The notes beneath the pieces are model-generated. The model was not told the origin of the DNA, searched no databases, and was given only the letters and a program-made list of their open reading frames with translations. From assembly GCF_021462415.1 (NCBI RefSeq), contig NZ_JAKEDS010000001.1, forward strand, positions 1,088,273 to 1,152,272: 64,000 nt of DNA, in the 5' to 3' direction. Source of the stretch: Rhodohalobacter sp. 614A (lineage in GTDB: Bacteria; Bacteroidota; Rhodothermia; Balneolales; Balneolaceae). Positions 17,793-26,443 of the stretch are shown here, in pieces (position 1 is the stretch's first letter; the number at the start of each line of letters is the position of its first letter). Both the position numbers and the translations under genes were made by a program.

Positions 17793-18944
17793 ATGAAACA
17801 TTTGTTTACCTCAGAATCGGTTTCCGAAGGCCATCCGGATAAAGTTGCCGACCAGATTTCCGATGCCATCCTGGATGCTATGCTTTCGCAGGATCCCGAT
17901 TCAAGAGTAGCCGTTGAAACGCTTGTGACCACAGGCCTGGCCATGTTATCGGGAGAAGTACGAACCGAAGCGTATGTAGATGTCCAGGAAATAGTTCGTG
18001 AAGTAATCCGCGACATTGGTTATACAAAAGCCAGCTACCGGTTTGATTCCGATTCCTGTGGCGTGATTTCTGCCATCCATCAGCAGAGTGCAGATATTGC
18101 ACAGGGCGTAGACGAAGGAGAGGATAAAGAGCAGGGTGCCGGCGACCAGGGGATGATGTTCGGCTATGCAACGAAAGAGACAGACTCGTATATGCCGATG
18201 ACTCTTCAGTATTCGCACGATTTGCTTAAAAAGCTGGCTCATATTCGTAAAGTCAGCGGCGAAATGCCTTACCTTGGCCCGGACAGCAAAAGCCAGGTTA
18301 CTGTTGAATACGATGAAAACAACAAGCCGAAACGAATTCACACGATTGTGATTTCCACTCAGCACGATGATGGTATTGAGCAGTCTCATATCAAAGAGGA
18401 TGTTAAAAAGTATTTGATCAAATCTGTTATCCCCTCCAATCTGGTTGATGACGAAACCATTTTACACGTCAACCCAACCGGAAAATTTGTGATTGGCGGT
18501 CCGCACGGCGACACGGGTTTGACCGGCCGAAAAATTATTGTGGATACGTACGGCGGCCGTGGTGCCCATGGCGGCGGCGCATTTTCCGGAAAGGATGCTT
18601 CCAAAGTAGACCGAAGTGCGGCTTATGCAGCGCGACACATCGCCAAAAACATTCTCGCTGCCGATTTAGCTGACGAGTGTCTTGTTCAGCTAGCGTATGC
18701 TATCGGTGTGGCCGAGCCTGTTTCCGTAAATGTTTACACGTACGGAACCGGAAAAACGAGTGATGTACAACTCGCAGACGCTGTTTCTAAAGTGTTTGAT
18801 TTGACGCCGTCCGGAATCATTTCGCGACTTAAACTCAAAACACCTGGTTTCAGGAAAACAGCTGCATACGGCCATTTTGGGCGTGATGAGTTTACCTGGG
18901 AAAAACTCGATTACGTGGATCAGCTTGCCAACGCTGTGAAATAA
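17793..18944 (+). CDS. metK: S-adenosylmethionine synthetase
   Basis: Makes S-adenosylmethionine from methionine and ATP; 383 aa, the normal length. The N-terminal signature is [25 protein letters not shown], the ATP-binding motif [12 protein letters not shown] lies at about 115-126, and the phosphate loop [19 protein letters not shown] at about 260-278. Three alternating domains are complete to the C-terminal [15 protein letters not shown] strong terminator follows. No methionine-cycle gene is adjacent, and no riboswitch was recognised upstream, so regulation is not visible. Confidence 0.98.
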   Translation: MKHLFTSESVSEGHPDKVADQISDAILDAMLSQDPDSRVAVETLVTTGLAMLSGEVRTEAYVDVQEIVREVIRDIGYTKASYRFDSDSCGVISAIHQQSADIAQGVDEGEDKEQGAGDQGMMFGYATKETDSYMPMTLQYSHDLLKKLAHIRKVSGEMPYLGPDSKSQVTVEYDENNKPKRIHTIVISTQHDDGIEQSHIKEDVKKYLIKSVIPSNLVDDETILHVNPTGKFVIGGPHGDTGLTGRKIIVDTYGGRGAHGGGAFSGKDASKVDRSAAYAARHIAKNILAADLADECLVQLAYAIGVAEPVSVNVYTYGTGKTSDVQLADAVSKVFDLTPSGIISRLKLKTPGFRKTAAYGHFGRDEFTWEKLDYVDQLANAVK

Positions 18945-18979
18945 AGAAAGAGTGTAAATCCCGAAAAGCTTTTAAAAGT

Positions 18980-19017
18980 ATACCCGGCAAGAATTAATTT
19001 TCCTGCCGGGTATTTTC
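18980..19017 (+). terminator. Rho-independent terminator after metK
   Basis: Left arm ATACCCGGCA (18980-18989) pairs with TGCCGGGTAT (19004-19013); the stem extends inward with AGAA/TTCC-type pairs and one mismatch, and is followed by TTTTC. Position 36 bp after the metK stop is typical. Confidence 0.85.
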
Positions 19018-19039
19018 ATTCAAAGAGTGGATTGCCATC

Positions 19040-19777
19040 ATGAAATCACATCGAATTTCTTCCGTCTCTTTTTTGTGGATTGCGGCTCTGCTTCTTTTTG
19101 CGTCATGCTCCGACAGCAGTACCGGTGGCAGCAATTCAGGTTTGTCGGAAGACCAGGAAAATGTGATTCAATATTTCAAAGATGTAGCGCTGGGATTTGA
19201 GTTTGGCAATGCTCTTGAAATCACACGAAAATGGAATGAAGATATTTTGATTTTTGTGGATGGCGAAGAGAACCAGATGTTGCGGGATGAACTTGATACG
19301 GTAGTTTCTGAGCTAAACAATTTGCTCGCTTTGGATGATATCGAAATCAGCACTACAACAGATTCTACAACCCACTTTAACTATTACCTGTTCCTTGGCC
19401 CGGGAGAAGAATACGCCCAAATAGAACCCAATGCACAGGGATATGTGGAGTCTAATTTTGGGTTGTTTTTTGTGAATATGAATGCCGCAAATCAAATTGT
19501 TAGCGGAACCATGTATGTCGACACCAACCGGCCCGCCCCGATGAATCAACGGCATCTTCTTCGTGAGGAATTAACGCAATCGTTGGGAATGGCAAAAGAC
19601 TCAGACAAATATTCTGATAGTATTTTTAATTCCAGTTATTCGGTAGATGTTACCGAGTTTTCGGAGTATGATGAAGCCGTGATTAGGCTTTTGTATCATC
19701 CGTCTATGAAGGCTGGATTCAATGCGTCTCAGGCGGATTCCGTTCTCTATGGAATCATCGATGATGTGATCTATTAA
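19040..19777 (+). CDS. DUF2927-like lipoprotein, first tandem copy
   Basis: 245-aa lipoprotein with lipobox LLLFASC (C23). The C-terminal part has LLREELTQSLGMAKDSDKYSDSIFN (cut here by position, about residues 177-200) and AVIRLLYHPSMKAG, which match the DUF2927 pattern 'LREELTQ-LG-..DS..YPDSIF ... AIRLLY'. DUF2927 has no established function; the EE pair in a helix followed by a loop hints at a metal-dependent fold, which is inference. A paralogue of the same layout starts 39 bp downstream. No export partner is seen nearby, and the two copies are likely co-transcribed. Confidence 0.78.
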   Translation: MKSHRISSVSFLWIAALLLFASCSDSSTGGSNSGLSEDQENVIQYFKDVALGFEFGNALEITRKWNEDILIFVDGEENQMLRDELDTVVSELNNLLALDDIEISTTTDSTTHFNYYLFLGPGEEYAQIEPNAQGYVESNFGLFFVNMNAANQIVSGTMYVDTNRPAPMNQRHLLREELTQSLGMAKDSDKYSDSIFNSSYSVDVTEFSEYDEAVIRLLYHPSMKAGFNASQADSVLYGIIDDVIY

Positions 19778-19816
19778 ACGAAATTTCTTCGATGCTTTTT
19801 AATCAATTTGATTCAA

Positions 19817-20548
19817 ATGGTTAAGACACAGCATAGCACATTCATTGTTCTTCTCATGTTTCTTGCTCTTCTGCTTTCCCAGTGCAAGACGGAACCCTCA
19901 CAAAAGGAAAATTCACAGTTGTCTGAAAATCAAGATGAAATTATTGACTACTTCAAAGAAGTGGCTTTGGGTTTTGAATTTGGCGGACCGGAAATTACAC
20001 GCAAATGGGATCGCGATATTTTGATTCTGGTTGAAGGCGAGGAAAATCAAGCACTTCGCAATGAACTGAATGATATTGTTGAAGAGCTAAATGATTTAAT
20101 TTCTGATGAAAATATTGAGCTCATCATAACAAGCGATTCTTTGGACTATAACTTTTATGTGTTTTTCGGAACCGGGGATGATTATGCAGACATTAATCCC
20201 GATGCGGAAGATTATGTCGCCGATAATTTTGGGTTTTTCTACGTCAATACGAATATCTCCGATCATATCATTTGGGCATCTATGTATGTGGATACAGAAC
20301 GGGCAGATCCACAACGCCAGTTACATCTTTTGCGGGAAGAATTAACACAATCTCTTGGACTGGCAAAGGACTCCGATTGGTATTCCGATAGTATTTTTAA
20401 TTCCGATTATACCGTAGCGGTGACCGAGTATTCCGAATTCGATAAGGCCCTGATTCAACTTCTCTATCATCCGCAAATGAGTACCGGCCTCGACAGTACC
20501 GAAGCCGATTCTGTTTTAAGGGAAATCATTGGCGATGTGATTGAATAA
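19817..20548 (+). CDS. DUF2927-like lipoprotein, second tandem copy
   Basis: 243-aa paralogue of the preceding gene; lipobox LALLLSQC (C23). Matching segments include the N-terminal YFKEVALGFEFG, the middle EITRKWDRDILI and the C-terminal LREELTQSLGLAKDSDWYSDS. The frame opens at a TTG at 19808, but the ATG at 19817 gives a normal signal peptide. The two copies keep gene length and motif order while differing throughout, so the duplication is not recent. Function unknown. Confidence 0.78.
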   Translation: MVKTQHSTFIVLLMFLALLLSQCKTEPSQKENSQLSENQDEIIDYFKEVALGFEFGGPEITRKWDRDILILVEGEENQALRNELNDIVEELNDLISDENIELIITSDSLDYNFYVFFGTGDDYADINPDAEDYVADNFGFFYVNTNISDHIIWASMYVDTERADPQRQLHLLREELTQSLGLAKDSDWYSDSIFNSDYTVAVTEYSEFDKALIQLLYHPQMSTGLDSTEADSVLREIIGDVIE

Positions 20549-20592
20549 TCGGATTTCGAGAGCAATTTTTTCATGAGAGCATAGTTCTCAAC

Positions 20593-21615
20593 TCACTTCA
20601 AAACTCCAATCGCCCGCAATACATAACCGACCGGACGAAAAAGGTAATACACGAATCGAGAGGGCGGCAGCCAGTCATACTTCAGATCCGTTTTACAGAA
20701 GGTGATTACTTTGGTCACATCCACTTTGTGTTGCCAATGCGGAAACAGTTTCCAGCGATAGAGGGTTAGCCGGGTTGTGTTGAGGCGGCTGATATGCGGA
20801 TCACCCTCCGGCTGTTTACATTGTTCAATAGCGAAAGAGCCGAGGTTATGGGTATCGTTTTTTTTCGAAGGAAACTGTTTGCCGTTTGGGAAAAATTCCT
20901 GAAGCATATCGTTACAAATATCCACCTGCCGATGGGCGTTGCAATCCGAAATAATTCGATCAAATGTATCCCAATGGATCTCTTCCCGCTTCAGGATTTC
21001 ATGAATATCCACCAGCCACTTAAGGCGAAACCAAGCGTGATTCCCTCCGTGCACGATCAGGTAAAATAGCTCAAATTCCAATGAAAGCCGGTTCAGGGTT
21101 TGTCCACCGAATTCTACCGATTCAATACTTCCTTCAAAAAGCCGGCGAATCGTTTTTGGATTGGCAATTCTCGTTGAAAACAGTTTCCAGTGCACTTCAA
21201 TCATCACTCCCGATTTCGGATGAATCATCTCAACCTGGTTGATAAAATGAAGAGTGATTTTCTGTTTTTTTGGTGACTGCGGCCATGCAAATTCTGTGGA
21301 TTGATATCCGTGGCGTTCGAGAAGTTGCATCGTCCGGTTTACATCTTTGGGAGCCACAAGGAGGTCAAAATCGCGGAAGGCGCGGTAAGTGGGGTCACCA
21401 TAAATACGCTGGGATAGCAAAGGGCCCTTCAGGTTCAGAAACCAGATATTTTGTTCACATAGAGCTTTGGTCACCTCAATGAAGGCGCCAATTCGCTGCA
21501 TACCCAAAAGCCGATCCTGCTGGTTTTCAGCATTTGTTGATTCACCTAAAAAGTCGTCAATCTGTCTCTCGGAGAGGCGGTGGCGGTTTCGTAAAATTTC
21601 CCGGGAAAGATCCAA
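20593..21615 (-). CDS. Nucleotidyltransferase-fold protein (PF14907-like)
   Basis: 340 aa. The segment FLNLKGPLLSQRIYGDP followed by AFRDFDLLV (residues about 59-87) is the hallmark of the uncharacterised nucleotidyltransferase family PF14907, with the acidic D-x-D metal site in DFDLLV. Further conserved pieces are VMIEVHWKLF and FYLIVHGGNHAWFRLKWLVDI. These genes often sit with PqqD-like or lasso-peptide and polysaccharide genes, but nothing of that kind is next to it here. The only start ahead of the domain is a TTG at 21615 just after an in-frame TAA; an ATG about 40 codons in (MQRIGAF) is possible. Target molecule unknown. Confidence 0.78.
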   Translation of the reverse strand: MDLSREILRNRHRLSERQIDDFLGESTNAENQQDRLLGMQRIGAFIEVTKALCEQNIWFLNLKGPLLSQRIYGDPTYRAFRDFDLLVAPKDVNRTMQLLERHGYQSTEFAWPQSPKKQKITLHFINQVEMIHPKSGVMIEVHWKLFSTRIANPKTIRRLFEGSIESVEFGGQTLNRLSLEFELFYLIVHGGNHAWFRLKWLVDIHEILKREEIHWDTFDRIISDCNAHRQVDICNDMLQEFFPNGKQFPSKKNDTHNLGSFAIEQCKQPEGDPHISRLNTTRLTLYRWKLFPHWQHKVDVTKVITFCKTDLKYDWLPPSRFVYYLFRPVGYVLRAIGVLK

Positions 21616-21793
21616 AAGAACGGTGTTGTATTAATGAGTTTCTGGAAAGATAATATTAAAGTCCGTGCCGAATAGAAACCAATGCCTTCAAGGAAAGTTA
21701 AATTTGATGGTTTTTTCGTTAGAAAAACCGCTCTTTTTCTCCCATCTTCTTTTTGTAAATTGCGCGCACTAATCTCAAACAATTCAAGGAAAA

Positions 21794-23098
21794 ATGAAGG
21801 TAACCAAACATCTTGCGCTCGCAGTGATGATGGCCTTTGTATGTAGCCTGACGGCTTTTAGCCAGTCAACGCCGCAGGCATTTACAGGAGCTCACATTAT
21901 CCCGATCTCCGGCGAGCCGATAAATAACGGAGTTCTCGTAGTTCAGGACGGAAAAATTGTAACTGTCGGAGATGCCGATACCCGGATTCCCCGTGGAGCA
22001 GATGTTCATGATGTATCCGGCAAAGTATTGATGCCCGGACTTGTGGACACACACTCTCACGTGGGTGAAGGAGATGGCGGGGATTATTCATCCTCATTAC
22101 ATCCCGACGTTCGGATTATGGACACCATCAACCCGAGAAGCAAAACCTTTCGGAAAGTGGTTGCCGGCGGGCTGACCAGTATCAATATCATGCCGGGTTC
22201 CGGACTTTTGATGAGCGGCCAAACGGTATACGTGAAACCAAAACCCGCCGATACGATCGAAGAGATGCTGATTGTGGTGGATGAAGAAACCGGAGTTTAC
22301 GGGGGGTTGAAAATGGCCAACGGAACCAATCCGCTGCGATCAAACGGATCACCGGGTACACGGGCAAAATCTGCTGCGATGGTTCGTGAACTTTTTATCA
22401 AAGCGCAGGAGTATCAGAAGAAAATAGAGGAAGCTGATGGCGACCCGGATGAAATGCCGGCGCGCGATTTGCAGATGGAAACTCTTGTTGAGGTTCTTGA
22501 GGGGAAACGAATCGTTCATAACCATACCCATCGCCATGATGATATTTTAACGGCCATTCGGCTTGCCGACGAATTTGGTTACCGGCTGGTTCTTCAGCAT
22601 GTGAGTGAAGCTCATAAAGTGGCAGATGAAATTGCAAAGTCCGGCGCTCAGGCATCGATTATTGCTATTGATTCTCCCGGCGGAAAACTCGAAGCCATCA
22701 ATATGATCAATATAAACGGACGTGAACTCGAGGCGGCCGGGGTGGATGTTGCTTTTCATACGGATGATTCCATTGTAGATTCCCGGTTTCTAATAAGATC
22801 TGCGGCATTAGGTGTTCGTAATGGAATGAGCCGGGAAGCAGCGCTCGAAGCCCTGACATTAGCCGGCGCACGCATGATGGATATTGATGATCGTGTGGGC
22901 TCTCTTGAAGAAGGAAAAGATGCGGATTTTATTATTCTCTCCGGCGATCCGTTCAGCGTTTATACTCACGTTGAGCAAACCTGGATTGAAGGCGAAAAAG
23001 TTTTTGACCGAAGCAATCCGGAAGATCGTGAGTACGCAACCGGCGGATATGAAATTTTCCGAACCATGAACATGCATATGCACGGGGAGGGTCACTGA
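21794..23098 (+). CDS. Secreted amidohydrolase, imidazolonepropionase-like
   Basis: 434 aa, with a signal peptide ending near AFSQS (residue 24). The amidohydrolase fold is intact: the flanking beta-sandwich GAHIIPISGEPINNGVLVVQDGKI, the first metal pair H87 and H89 in DTHSHVG, later histidines in VHNHTHRHDD and VLQHVSEAH, and the catalytic Asp in AFHTDDS. The C-terminus carries the family motif GSLEEGKDADFIILSGDPF. It should hydrolyse an amide or cyclic amide bond in the periplasm; related secreted enzymes act on dipeptides, but the substrate cannot be fixed here. The next gene, a related protein without metal ligands, starts 2 bp after the stop. Confidence 0.88.
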   Translation: MKVTKHLALAVMMAFVCSLTAFSQSTPQAFTGAHIIPISGEPINNGVLVVQDGKIVTVGDADTRIPRGADVHDVSGKVLMPGLVDTHSHVGEGDGGDYSSSLHPDVRIMDTINPRSKTFRKVVAGGLTSINIMPGSGLLMSGQTVYVKPKPADTIEEMLIVVDEETGVYGGLKMANGTNPLRSNGSPGTRAKSAAMVRELFIKAQEYQKKIEEADGDPDEMPARDLQMETLVEVLEGKRIVHNHTHRHDDILTAIRLADEFGYRLVLQHVSEAHKVADEIAKSGAQASIIAIDSPGGKLEAINMININGRELEAAGVDVAFHTDDSIVDSRFLIRSAALGVRNGMSREAALEALTLAGARMMDIDDRVGSLEEGKDADFIILSGDPFSVYTHVEQTWIEGEKVFDRSNPEDREYATGGYEIFRTMNMHMHGEGH

Positions 23099-23100
23099 TT

Positions 23101-24342
23101 ATGAAAATGTTAGAGAAGAATTTTATGAAGATTAGAAACATCGTAACGGGCCTGTTTGCTTTTGCGATTGTTGTTACATCCGGTGTGATTTCCAACGCTG
23201 ATGCGCAAATTGCCGTGAAAGGTGAGACCGTTTATACCGTCAGCGGATCTGCCATTCAAGACGGCGTTGTATTGGTGCGAGATGGTAAAATAGAAGCTGT
23301 TGGAAGTGCTGATGACGTAGATATTCCAGGTGATTATGACGTTCACGAAGCCAAGATTGTCACACCCGGTTTGATTGATGCGCGAACCGTTGTTGGCCTG
23401 GCAGGTTACTACAACCAGGATCACGACCAGGATCAACTTGAAACCTCAAATGCCGTTCAGCCGGAATTGCGGGCCATTGATTCATACAATGCACGGGAGT
23501 TTTTGGTGAACTTTTTGATGAAAGAAGGAATCACGACTATTCATACAGGACACGGCCCCGGAGCTGTTATCAGCGGCCAAACCATGATTGCCAAGACTTC
23601 CGGCCAAACCGTTGAAGAATCCCTGGTGGATTCATCCACAACACTCGCCGTAACATTCGGGCCAAGTGTAGAGCGGAACTTCGATTCTCCCGGTACACGA
23701 GCAAAAGCGGTTGCCGTTCTCCGGCAGGATTTAATCAAAGCGCAGGATTATGCGGAGAAAAGAGCAGCCGGAGAAGATCAGTCGCGTGACCTGAAAATGG
23801 AAGCATTGGCCGATTTGTTGGACGGCAAAATCACGGCGCTGATGTCTGCCCATACCTCTCACGATATCATGACGGCTCTGCGGATACAACGCGAATTTGG
23901 ATTCCCGATGATGCTGGAAGGTGCCTCCGAAGCATACTTGGTTTTGGATGAAATCAAAGAAGCAGATATCCCGGTAATTATCCACCCGTTGATGATTCGT
24001 CCCTATGGCGAGAGTAAAAATGCGAGTATGGAAACGCCTGCAAAGTTGAAGAAGGCTGGAATTCCATTTGCATTCCAGAGTGGATATGAAGGATATGTGC
24101 CTAAAACCCGCGTAGCCAAGTTCGAAGCAGCCATTGCGGCCGCCAATGAACTGGGTTTTGATAACACACTTTATGCACTCACATTAGGTGCGGCTGAAAT
24201 TCTTGGAATTGATGAACGGGTAGGCTCCCTCGAAGAAGGAAAAGATGCCGATATTGTTCTCTTTGACGGCGATCCATTTGAGTATGTCACTCATGTTGAA
24301 GGGGTCATCATCAACGGAGAAGTTGTGTACGAAGGCGAGTAA
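23101..24342 (+). CDS. Amidohydrolase-fold protein lacking metal ligands
   Basis: 413-aa secreted protein with the same overall fold as the upstream gene (VVLVRDGKIEAVG near the start, GSLEEGKDADIVLFDGDPF near the end). At the first metal site, DTHSHVG of the partner is replaced by DARTVVG, with R95 and V97 where the histidines should be. The second-site QHVSEAH becomes EGASEAY, and the acidic HTDDS becomes QSGYEG. It is therefore probably inactive as a hydrolase and may be a structural or regulatory partner of the upstream enzyme; the 2-bp spacing supports coupled translation and a complex. An M9 start (MKIRNIV) is an alternative that would give a shorter signal peptide. Confidence 0.87.
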   Translation: MKMLEKNFMKIRNIVTGLFAFAIVVTSGVISNADAQIAVKGETVYTVSGSAIQDGVVLVRDGKIEAVGSADDVDIPGDYDVHEAKIVTPGLIDARTVVGLAGYYNQDHDQDQLETSNAVQPELRAIDSYNAREFLVNFLMKEGITTIHTGHGPGAVISGQTMIAKTSGQTVEESLVDSSTTLAVTFGPSVERNFDSPGTRAKAVAVLRQDLIKAQDYAEKRAAGEDQSRDLKMEALADLLDGKITALMSAHTSHDIMTALRIQREFGFPMMLEGASEAYLVLDEIKEADIPVIIHPLMIRPYGESKNASMETPAKLKKAGIPFAFQSGYEGYVPKTRVAKFEAAIAAANELGFDNTLYALTLGAAEILGIDERVGSLEEGKDADIVLFDGDPFEYVTHVEGVIINGEVVYEGE

Positions 24343-24353
24343 TATTATTATTA

Positions 24354-24417
24354 GTCATTGCGAACGGAGTGAAGCCCCGAAGGGATCCCTACGGAACTTC
24401 ATTTCATTCGCAATGAC
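24354..24417. repeat. Short palindromic intergenic element
   Basis: GTCATTGCGAA at 24354-24364 is the exact reverse complement of TTCGCAATGAC at 24407-24417; the interior is partly self-complementary (GTGAAG with CTTCAT). This is the pattern of a REP/MITE-like non-coding repeat. The right end recurs in the two copies at 27851-27871 and, altered, at 29661-29681. Confidence 0.7.
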
Positions 24418-24827
24418 AAATTTAATGTAGAAATAGTCAGTATGGGTCCCTGTAACTTTTCGAAGTCCTGACAACGTTGTGAAATCCAGGAATTCAAACG
24501 ATGACAGGAGTACACTTGGTTCGTGCTCTGTCAGTTACTATCGAGATGTGGTGAGCAAATCTTTTAGAATTTTTGGTAACATTTTAGAAATTCATGTATC
24601 CTATTAGAAAGTAGTTTTCATCAAGATAATAGTCGTTCACGGGTACTCGGAATTCAAAAATTATTGATAACCTCCGTTCATCAGGAAGAAGTCTTTTCAA
24701 TTCTTTTATCTGTAAAAGGGAGGCAAAACTTGGTTAACTGATTGTTCGAATCATCATTACTCTATTATTTTTTTCTACTTTTGTAAAATTATACTATTTA
24801 TTGGCTAAGGAGGGTATGACTATGAAA
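24397..24827 (+). repeat. Leader repeat, copy 1 (direct repeat of 27851-28277)
   Basis: About 425 bp upstream of the broken beta-helix gene are repeated nearly base for base at 27851-28277 upstream of the second GLUG gene, including the start codon. Identity is high by eye, with scattered substitutions and a 4-bp length difference. The end carries AAGGAGGG about 7 bp before the ATG at 24822, a strong ribosome-binding site, and TACTTTTG at 24776-24783, a possible Bacteroidota -7 element. Apart from this repeat I see no gene in 24343-24821. Confidence 0.85.
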
Positions 24828-26438
24828 AAGAGAAAAATTATTCTCGCACTCGCAATTTTTATGATGACAGGGCTCCTGTTTTCATGTATTGAAAGTAATA
24901 TTGGGACAGTCAGAAGTGACGACTCTATTCTAACTGAGAATGTAATGGCAACCGCTGCAGAACAACAATTTAGAAGAGAATCACCCGAAAAAATATATAA
25001 AGACTTTCAAGAAATGTTAAGCAAACTTGAAAGTATGAATAGGACAGAAATAGATACCATGAGTGATGAGGAGGTCCTTGAGCTGGGGAAACCATTCCTC
25101 AACGCTTTTGAAAATACAGTAAAATTCGATAGAGAAACGTTGGAAAGGTTAAGTGAAGCCACCCGTGTTATGAATGAAAATCCGAAATCGATCACCAAAA
25201 AAATGCATAGTGAAACCGTAAAGGAGGTTGAGGATATTCTTTCATCATCGGCTTCAAAGTTTGAGAAACGCACCTTTGATACAAAAGGTTTACGAGGCCA
25301 CCTGACAAACATAACCGGAACAAGAGATATTATAGAGGATGTATTTGAATGTAGTGAATTTTTTAATGTGCAGGGAACTAACGTTTACCTTTACCATGGG
25401 GATGTTTTTGGACTTGCGAATGTTATCTGTCCGGCTGGTTCAACGTTCAATATCATTATCGGAACACATTATGGGCATATGATTGGTGATTCCAAAAATG
25501 GAAATATATGGATAGGATTGATGGCCGTTTTAGATGGTGGAGGATCCACAAAAAGAGCCTTTAAAGACGGGATGAATAATAATGTTATCAGTTGGTTGAC
25601 GATAAGAAATTACAGTCAGAATGGTATTGTCTCTGATGGAAGCGATAACGTTTCAATATCGTGGATGACGTTCAAAAACATTGCTCCTTCATATGATGGA
25701 GAAACTAACGGTGCGATTAATTTTGAAGATTCCCAATACATTTTTGTGAGGTATAATGAGTTTGAAAATGTGGCGGCAGGTGTACTGTTTACAGACTCTG
25801 AAGGTCCTTTATAAGTGATTAATAATGAAGCATTTAACAGTGGGCGAAATTTTTTTCAATGTAATAACTGTAATGGAGCAGGCATTCGAATTAACAGAAA
25901 TTCTATGGAACACACATCAGCTTATGGTAACACAAGCTTGGTAGATTTCATAAGTATTTTTAAATCAGAAGGAATAAGTAGTGATTGGATACAAGTAAAT
26001 AATAATCGGGCCAGAACAAATGGTACTGGAAGTGGGATGGATACCAATGGTTCTTTTATTATGTTAGGAGATTGGGGAGGTAAATATCAGGAGGCTAAAA
26101 ATAATATCGGTGTCAATCCGGGACAAGTAGGCATCGGAGCTGCAAGTGGTAATCATATAAGAGTCGAGGATAATCAGATGTACAGTCAGTTGATAGATGG
26201 CATTAGCAATGTGGCTTTTTATTCATGGAAAAATCCGATAGATGCTCCAAATTGTTCTAATCATATATATGAAAACAATATAGCTAATTGGATTTACGGA
26301 AAGCATGATCAACCAAATAATTATGGGAACCAAAATATAGCATGGTCTAATGGTAGTTGTGGCTTATCTCATCAGATCCTTCTTAGCAATACAGATGAAG
26401 ACACCACTATGGGACCCGAAATTTGGAATACATGGTGA
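24822..26438 (+). pseudogene. Beta-helix lipoprotein gene broken by an in-frame TAA
   Basis: Paralogue of the 535-aa lipoprotein at 15961-17568. The first part (330 codons from ATG 24822, lipobox TGLLFSC with C22) ends at TAA 25812-25814, and the same frame then continues open for 207 codons to 26438. The intact paralogue reads GPLEVVNNEG where this gene reads GPL-stop-VINNEA, so one GAA to TAA change explains the break. Conserved pieces before it include MNRTEIDTMSDEEVLELG, and after it SGRNFFQC and NPGQVGIG. Read through, the product would be about 538 aa, the same as the paralogue. Likely a recent nonsense mutation; a sequencing error or stop read-through cannot be excluded. The region is visibly more A+T-rich than its neighbours. 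Confidence 0.85.
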
Positions 26439-26443
26439 TAAAG

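Noticed and set aside
21546-21782. Open frame of 78 codons upstream of the nucleotidyltransferase on the minus strand
   Set aside because: It overlaps the nucleotidyltransferase start in another frame and shows no family features; codon use looks random.
24245-24430. Open frame of 61 codons across the palindromic element
   Set aside because: It begins inside the amidohydrolase gene in another frame and is simply the palindromic repeat read through; no ribosome-binding site.
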